The position numbers and the translations under genes are program-made. The notes beneath the pieces are model-generated. The model was given only the letters and a program-made list of their open reading frames with translations, was not told the origin of the DNA and did no database searches. Shown in pieces: positions 59,693 to 64,000 of a DNA stretch of 64,000 nt. Within the stretch, counting starts at the first letter, position 1; each line of letters begins with the position of its first letter. Origin of the DNA: Alphaproteobacteria bacterium UBA1301 (lineage in GTDB: Bacteria > Pseudomonadota > Alphaproteobacteria > Micropepsales > Micropepsaceae). The DNA lies in contig DBUB01000002.1 in assembly GCA_002307725.1 (NCBI GenBank), positions 205,058-269,057 of the forward strand. The letters run 5' to 3'.

Positions 59693-59760
59693 GCGCAATC
59701 GGGAAAAGTATGGTCGATAGCGGCAGCGTCTATCGACGGTTTTCCGCTAGGTTGCGCGAC
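59693..59760. repeat. Covarying-arm hairpin repeat, copy D
   Basis: Arms GCGCAATC (59693-59700) and GGTTGCGC (59750-59757, one G-T wobble), inner GGAAAA/TTTTCC (59702-59707 with 59740-59745) and an added innermost TCGATAG/CTATCGA stem, then GAC. It lies between gpmA and the EnvC-like gene and touches the latter's start region. Confidence 0.85.
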
Positions 59761-59782
59761 CATTAAGAGCTTCTTTTGGTGT

Positions 59783-61066
59783 TTGGCATTGGTTCTGGCG
59801 GCGGCTGCGGCAGCCGCCGGACCCGCTCGTCATGCGCCCTTGCCGCAGCCGCGCCCGGGCGCGGCGGCCAAGCCGTCAGCCGCCAAACCGCCGGCAACGC
59901 CGTCCCGGCCGGTGGGCGATGGCATCTCCGACAGCGACATGGCAAAGGCCGTACCGCTGAAGCAGTATCTGCATCAGAGCCAGCCGACCACCTCCGATCA
60001 GTACAAATCGCTGTCGGGTGAGATTGCCAAGAACAAACCAGCGCTCGACACCGCCCGTCAGAAATCCGACGAACTGGTGCGCCAGACCGCGGCGTTACAG
60101 AAAAAACTGATCGACTCCGCTGCCAGGATCGAATTTCTCGAAAACGAGAAGCTGACCATTGATGCGGCCGTGGTGCGTCTCACCACCGACCACGCTAGGT
60201 TGTCGGCGAGTTTTGCGCGCGATCGTGTGTCGGTGTCGAAGCTGCTCGCGATCCTGGAGCGGCTGCAGCACGACGTGCCGCCGGCAATGGCGGTCCGCCC
60301 CGATGATGCCTTGGCGGCGGCGCGCTCGGCGATGCTGATCGGATCGTCATTACCGCGCGTTTACCATGATGCCGCGGTCTTGGCCCGCCGCATTAACGAG
60401 CTTCAGCGCACCCACACCGAACTAACCCGGCGCCGGTCCGAGGCCGCCGCCAATGCCATTGCACTGACGCAAGGTCAGATCGATCTCGACCGGTTGCTGG
60501 CCCAAAAGCGCCAGCAGGCGGACGAAGCTGCGGCGCGTTATGGAGTTCTAAAGACCAAGCTGGATACCATAGCGTCGCAGGCGGTCAACTTGCAGGCATT
60601 GCTTCAGAAGGTGGCACAGTTGCGTGCGGCGCCCACGAGTCCTTCCGTTGTCACGGTTAACGCGGGTTCGCGCGGCAAATCGTGGCTGCAGGCACCTGTC
60701 GTTGGGGCCTACAATCCCGGCGGTGTCGATGGCGTTGGGGGGGCATCGGCTCCCGGCATTACGTATTCTACACGTCCAGGCGCCCCCGTCGTCGCCCCTG
60801 CGGATGGCAAGATTATTTACGCCGGCCCGGTTCCTAAGCTAGGACGCGTATTGATCCTGGATATCGGGGCTGGTTACGATGTCCTCCTGGCAGGGTTGGA
60901 TCGTCTCGACGTGCGGTCCGGTGACGCCGTTCTTGCGGGGGAGCCGGTCGGTGCCATGCCGAAATTTGACCACGAGTCCCGGTTATATTTTGAATTACGG
61001 CTGAAAAACGGACGAGGGATGAGCCCCGCTCCATACATCGCCGTCGCGCTCAGGAAGGCAAGATAG
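59783..61066 (+). CDS. EnvC-like murein hydrolase activator with degenerate LytM domain
   Basis: A periplasmic coiled-coil protein of about 427 residues. The start is uncertain: a TTG at 59783 gives a short signal peptide (ALVLAAAAAAAGPA); no ATG is in frame near the signal sequence. The middle is coiled coil (RQTAALQKKLIDSAARIEFL, INELQRTHTELTRRRSEAA). The C-terminal LytM fold has VVAPADGKIIYAGP and LILDIGAGYDVLLAGLDRLD, but the zinc ligands of active M23 enzymes are missing: HxxxD is absent and HLHFE is replaced by SRLYFEL. It is therefore an activator, not a peptidase. ctpA starts one base after the stop. Confidence 0.85.
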   Translation: MALVLAAAAAAAGPARHAPLPQPRPGAAAKPSAAKPPATPSRPVGDGISDSDMAKAVPLKQYLHQSQPTTSDQYKSLSGEIAKNKPALDTARQKSDELVRQTAALQKKLIDSAARIEFLENEKLTIDAAVVRLTTDHARLSASFARDRVSVSKLLAILERLQHDVPPAMAVRPDDALAAARSAMLIGSSLPRVYHDAAVLARRINELQRTHTELTRRRSEAAANAIALTQGQIDLDRLLAQKRQQADEAAARYGVLKTKLDTIASQAVNLQALLQKVAQLRAAPTSPSVVTVNAGSRGKSWLQAPVVGAYNPGGVDGVGGASAPGITYSTRPGAPVVAPADGKIIYAGPVPKLGRVLILDIGAGYDVLLAGLDRLDVRSGDAVLAGEPVGAMPKFDHESRLYFELRLKNGRGMSPAPYIAVALRKAR

Positions 61067-61067
61067 C

Positions 61068-62366
61068 ATGAAGCGTCTTGGGTATGTCGCCCTCGGAATG
61101 GGTCTAGGCATCGTTACTGCTGTGGGGCTGCTCCCCCAAGCGCAGGGCGCCAACAACGGCGGCATCTACAAACAATTCGATCTGTTCAGCGACGCCTACG
61201 AGAAGGTACGCGAGAATTACGTTCGGCCGGTGAACGATCAGGAGCTGATGGGCGGTGCCATTGAAGGCATGGTCTCCGGCCTCGATCCGCATTCGAGCTA
61301 TATGGACGCCAAAGCCTGGGCCGACATGCAGATCACCACCAAGGGCGAATTCGGTGGTGTCGGCATCGAAGTGACGATGGAAGACGGCCTGATCAAAGTG
61401 ATCTCGCCGATCGACGACACGCCGGCCGCCAAAGCCGGCATCAAGACCGGCGATTACATCGCTGCGATCAACGGCGACGCCATCCAAGGCATGGGCCTCA
61501 ACGACGCCATCGATAAGATGCGCGGGCCGGCCGGCAGCAAGGTGACGCTCACCGTGTTGCGCCAGGGCGAGAAGAAACCGTTTGATGTTCAGCTTCTGCG
61601 CGCCGTCATTCACGTCGACAGCGTCAAATGGCACAAAGAAGGCGACATCGGTTACATCCGCATTTCGTCGTTCAACGAGGAAACCGGCCGTGGCCTCGAA
61701 AAGGCCGTGAAGGAACTGAAGAAGCAGATTCCGAATATCAAGGGTTATGTCGTCGACCTGCGCAACGATCCCGGCGGCCTGCTCGATCAAGCGGTGCAAG
61801 TGTGCGACGACTTCCTCACCAAAGGCGAGATCGTTTCGACCCGCGGTCGCCATCCCGACGACACCCAACGCTATGACGCCAAGCCCGGCGACCTCACCGA
61901 CGGCAAGCCGATCGTGGTTCTGGTCAACGGTGGCACCGCCTCGGCCTCGGAAATCGTTGCTGGCGCATTGCAGGATCACAAGCGCGCCACCATCGTCGGC
62001 ATGACCAGCTTCGGCAAAGGCTCGGTGCAGACCATCATTCCGCTCGGTGAAGGCGGCGGCGCGCTCAGGCTGACAACCGCGCGCTATTACACCCCGTCGG
62101 GTCGTTCGATTCAGGCCGAAGGCATCGTGCCGACCATTTCGGTGGCGCAGGGTGCGGAAGAAAACCAAGCCAAGTTCGAGCGTCCCAGCGAAGCCGATCT
62201 ACCCGGCCATCTCGCCAATGATGCCGCCGCCAAGAACAAGGCGCCAACCACCATCATCCGCCCGCCACAGGGCAAGAAGATCGAGGACTTCCAGCTCAGC
62301 TACGCCCTCGACTTGTTGCACGGCAAAGTCGCCGTCGCTCAGGCTAAGGAACCGGCGAAGAAATAG
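61068..62366 (+). CDS. ctpA: Carboxyl-terminal processing protease (S41)
   Basis: Periplasmic serine protease, 432 residues. Signal peptide MKRLGYVALGMGLGIVTAVG..., an N-terminal helical region, a PDZ domain (about 95-170; GVGIEVTMEDGLIKVISPIDDTPA, KAGIKTGDYIAAINGD), and the S41 core with catalytic Ser in NGGTASASEIVAGAL and Lys in SFGKGSVQTIIPL. Downstream of the EnvC-like activator and upstream of yibQ and rppH; this order is conserved in Alphaproteobacteria and points to a role in cell separation or envelope processing. Confidence 0.96.
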   Translation: MKRLGYVALGMGLGIVTAVGLLPQAQGANNGGIYKQFDLFSDAYEKVRENYVRPVNDQELMGGAIEGMVSGLDPHSSYMDAKAWADMQITTKGEFGGVGIEVTMEDGLIKVISPIDDTPAAKAGIKTGDYIAAINGDAIQGMGLNDAIDKMRGPAGSKVTLTVLRQGEKKPFDVQLLRAVIHVDSVKWHKEGDIGYIRISSFNEETGRGLEKAVKELKKQIPNIKGYVVDLRNDPGGLLDQAVQVCDDFLTKGEIVSTRGRHPDDTQRYDAKPGDLTDGKPIVVLVNGGTASASEIVAGALQDHKRATIVGMTSFGKGSVQTIIPLGEGGGALRLTTARYYTPSGRSIQAEGIVPTISVAQGAEENQAKFERPSEADLPGHLANDAAAKNKAPTTIIRPPQGKKIEDFQLSYALDLLHGKVAVAQAKEPAKK

Positions 62367-62391
62367 TCCTCCGCCGCAGCAAAACTTTGCG

Positions 62392-62436
62392 AATGGCCCG
62401 GCCCCTTAACGATAGAGGGCCGGGCCATTTCGTTTT
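62392..62436 (+). terminator. Rho-independent terminator after ctpA
   Basis: A 13-base perfect stem AATGGCCCGGCCC / GGGCCGGGCCATT (62392-62404 with 62417-62429), a 12-base loop, then TCGTTTT. Confidence 0.88.
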
Positions 62437-62558
62437 GGGTGCCGCTTTCCTCCCTGCCGTCCTGAGATCGGCGGTCGTTTCGCCAAACCGCCCGGAATTG
62501 CGGCAAAAATGGGCGTTGTTAACTTCATTTGAACCATGCCGGCCGTTACCATTGTAAT

Positions 62559-63734
62559 ATGGCCGCGAACAGCATGAACGGGAACCGCGGGGCCCTCGTG
62601 CTTGGGCTCGTGTGGGCACTCGCCCTCGTCGTTTTTGTCGGCGCGGCGGCGGCTATTCAGTTCTTCGGTCACGCCACCTCCGGCGAGGCGGTTACCGCCG
62701 CCCTGGCACCGCGCCCGCAAAAGGCCAAGTCCGCAAAGCCCTTGCCGCCTTCCCCCGCGGCCGCCGCCAAGGCCCCGATAGTGTTCGAAACCCCACCCGG
62801 CGGCATCCTGGTGGCCCAGCTCTCGCCCGCCGAACAGGCCGCCGTCGCGGCTCTGCCCCCACAGGTTCAGCAACCCGTCACGGTCCAACCCACCGCCCCG
62901 GCGCTACCGCCGATCGCGTTGCCCTCGCTGAAGGACGGTCTTGCGGTGGCCAATCCGGCGCTGCTCGAAAAGACGCCGCAAGGCTACCTGCCGCGCATTT
63001 CCGATTCCGGTCAGTCGCCGATGCGGGCCTATGCTGCCCCCAGCCCGCCGCCGGGTCGGCCGCGCATCGCCATCGTAATTTCCGGACTCGGCATTTCCGC
63101 GCGTGCCACGCAGGCGGCGATCAATATGCTTCCAGCCGGCGTCACGCTCGCCTTCGTGCCCTATTTCGCCGACGTGCCGAACTGGGTGGCGCTGGCCCGT
63201 CAGCGTGGCCATGAAGTACTGCTGCAGGTGCCGATGGAGCCATATGACTTCCCCGATTCTGATCCGGGCGAGCACACGCTGCGCACTTCGGTCGGTGAAG
63301 AGGCCAATACCAAGCGGCTTTCCTGGGCCCTGACGCGGTTTACCGGCTATGTCGGCGTGACCAACATGCTAGGTGGACGATTCCTCTCCGAAGCCGGTCC
63401 GATCGAACCGATGATGACCTTCCTGATGCGCCGCGGCCTCTTGTTCTACGACAACGGTGCGGCCTCACGTTCGGTGGCGCCGCAAGTGGCCGAGCGGCTG
63501 GGGGCGCCCTTCGCCCAGGCCACCAATACGATCGATTCGATCCAAGCGACGATGGAGATTGACCGCCGCCTTGCCGAGCTCGAAAACGAAGCTAGAGCCA
63601 AGGGCAAGGCGGTCGGCTCGGGCTTTCTCTATCCGGTGACGGTGGAGCGGGTGACGTTGTGGGCGCGCGGACTTCACAGCCGGGGTCTTGTTCTGGCGCC
63701 GATATCGGCGATAGTTGCGCCGGAAAAGAAATAG
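62559..63734 (+). CDS. Divergent polysaccharide deacetylase family protein (YibQ-like)
   Basis: A 391-residue protein from ATG 62559. An N-terminal transmembrane helix (ALVLGLVWALALVVFVGAAAA) and a Pro/Ala-rich linker lead to a deacetylase-like barrel: PRIAIVISGLGISARATQAAINML, VTLAFVPYFADVPNW, EVLLQVPMEPYDFP, NTIDSIQAT. This is the YibQ/DUF610 family, divergent from NodB-type deacetylases and without an obvious metal triad. Function unknown; usually between ctpA and rppH. Confidence 0.88.
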   Translation: MAANSMNGNRGALVLGLVWALALVVFVGAAAAIQFFGHATSGEAVTAALAPRPQKAKSAKPLPPSPAAAAKAPIVFETPPGGILVAQLSPAEQAAVAALPPQVQQPVTVQPTAPALPPIALPSLKDGLAVANPALLEKTPQGYLPRISDSGQSPMRAYAAPSPPPGRPRIAIVISGLGISARATQAAINMLPAGVTLAFVPYFADVPNWVALARQRGHEVLLQVPMEPYDFPDSDPGEHTLRTSVGEEANTKRLSWALTRFTGYVGVTNMLGGRFLSEAGPIEPMMTFLMRRGLLFYDNGAASRSVAPQVAERLGAPFAQATNTIDSIQATMEIDRRLAELENEARAKGKAVGSGFLYPVTVERVTLWARGLHSRGLVLAPISAIVAPEKK

Positions 63735-63778
63735 GCGCTGCGCCGGTCCCGGTTGGATCATCCACGCGGCTGAAACCC

Positions 63779-64000
63779 ATGGCCAAGAAAATCAAAGCTG
63801 AAGAATTGCCATATCGCCCCTGCGTCGGATTGATGGTGCTCAACGCCGACGGCAAGGTGTTTGTCGGCCGCCGCATCGACCAGACGGTAGAGGGGTGGCA
63901 AATGCCGCAAGGCGGCATCGACAAGGGCGAGACGCCGGAACAGGCGGCGATGCGCGAACTCAAAGAAGAGATCGGCACCGACAAGGCCGAGATCGTCCGC
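63779..64000 (+). CDS. rppH: RNA pyrophosphohydrolase RppH (truncated by window edge)
   Basis: Nudix hydrolase that removes pyrophosphate from 5'-triphosphate mRNAs and starts decay. Only the first 74 codons are visible. YRPCVGLMVLNADGKVFVGRR and the complete Nudix box GGIDKGETPEQAAMRELKEEIG are present. It follows the YibQ-like gene by 44 bases, as in related genomes. Confidence 0.93.
   Translation, partial: MAKKIKAEELPYRPCVGLMVLNADGKVFVGRRIDQTVEGWQMPQGGIDKGETPEQAAMRELKEEIGTDKAEIVR

Overview
The window is a stretch of ordinary chromosome from a GC-rich, Gram-negative, flagellated alphaproteobacterium. The signs are flbT/flaF-controlled flagellins, two TTAA-N7-TTAA (CtrA-type) boxes, FlaEY-, CheL- and FlbY-like flagellar proteins, a PraR-like XRE regulator, COQ7-type ubiquinone hydroxylase, and a leuS-lptE-holA operon. 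The flagellar part resembles Caulobacter. I cannot name the genus from sequence alone. I saw no phage, insertion sequence, CRISPR array, rRNA or tRNA.

Layout. 1-4.4 kb: the end of lnt, a PraR-like regulator, hemC divergent from tsaD, xthA and a histidine phosphatase. 4.4-5.0 kb: a HEPN-like gene broken by a 14-bp tandem duplication. 5-11.6 kb (minus strand): CHAD protein, hisF, leuS-lptE-holA and a DUF3576 lipoprotein. 11.7-16.8 kb: porin, a palindromic repeat, low-GC pyrE, a thiamine-phosphate-synthase-like gene divergent from a YggS protein, and ribA. 16.8-27.6 kb: response regulator coupled to a GT41/OGT-like glycosyltransferase, a GIN-domain protein, a class A PBP, a YgjP-like peptidase, dsbB, coq7, an HNH protein, gluQ and a regulator/membrane-protein pair. 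27.7-34.8 kb: a VWA-like protein and a membrane protein, hisE, hemD, and the circularly permuted ATP-grasp / alpha-E / transglutaminase operon.

34.8-58.5 kb is the notable part: a flagellin and flagellin-glycosylation region. A FlmG-like TPR glycosyltransferase abuts flbT-flaF and two flagellin genes. Each flagellin gene has a near-perfect sigma-54 promoter, and the two are nearly identical after codon ~63. Then comes a tightly coupled minus-strand operon: a transketolase pair, an SDR, an ATP-grasp ligase, a GH57-like protein, pseB and pseC. Further on are a methyltransferase, a short NeuB-family synthase, an SpsF-SpsG (cytidylyltransferase / UDP-sugar hydrolase) fusion and a second FlmG-like protein. 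Two CtrA-type boxes separate the latter from a FlaEY-like gene; flbY, cheL and flgI follow. Together they could make and attach a CMP-activated nonulosonate-like sugar to flagellin. The transketolase/SDR/ATP-grasp/GH57 block is not part of the textbook pseudaminic acid route, no PseH acetyltransferase is visible, and its product is unknown.

58.9-64 kb: gpmA, a degenerate LytM (EnvC-like) factor, ctpA, a YibQ-like deacetylase and the start of rppH, a conserved alphaproteobacterial order.

Intergenic DNA carries at least three repeat families: a four-copy hairpin whose arms differ in sequence but stay complementary, a two-copy inverted repeat that also forms the end of holA, and a GGCCGGG-type double palindrome.
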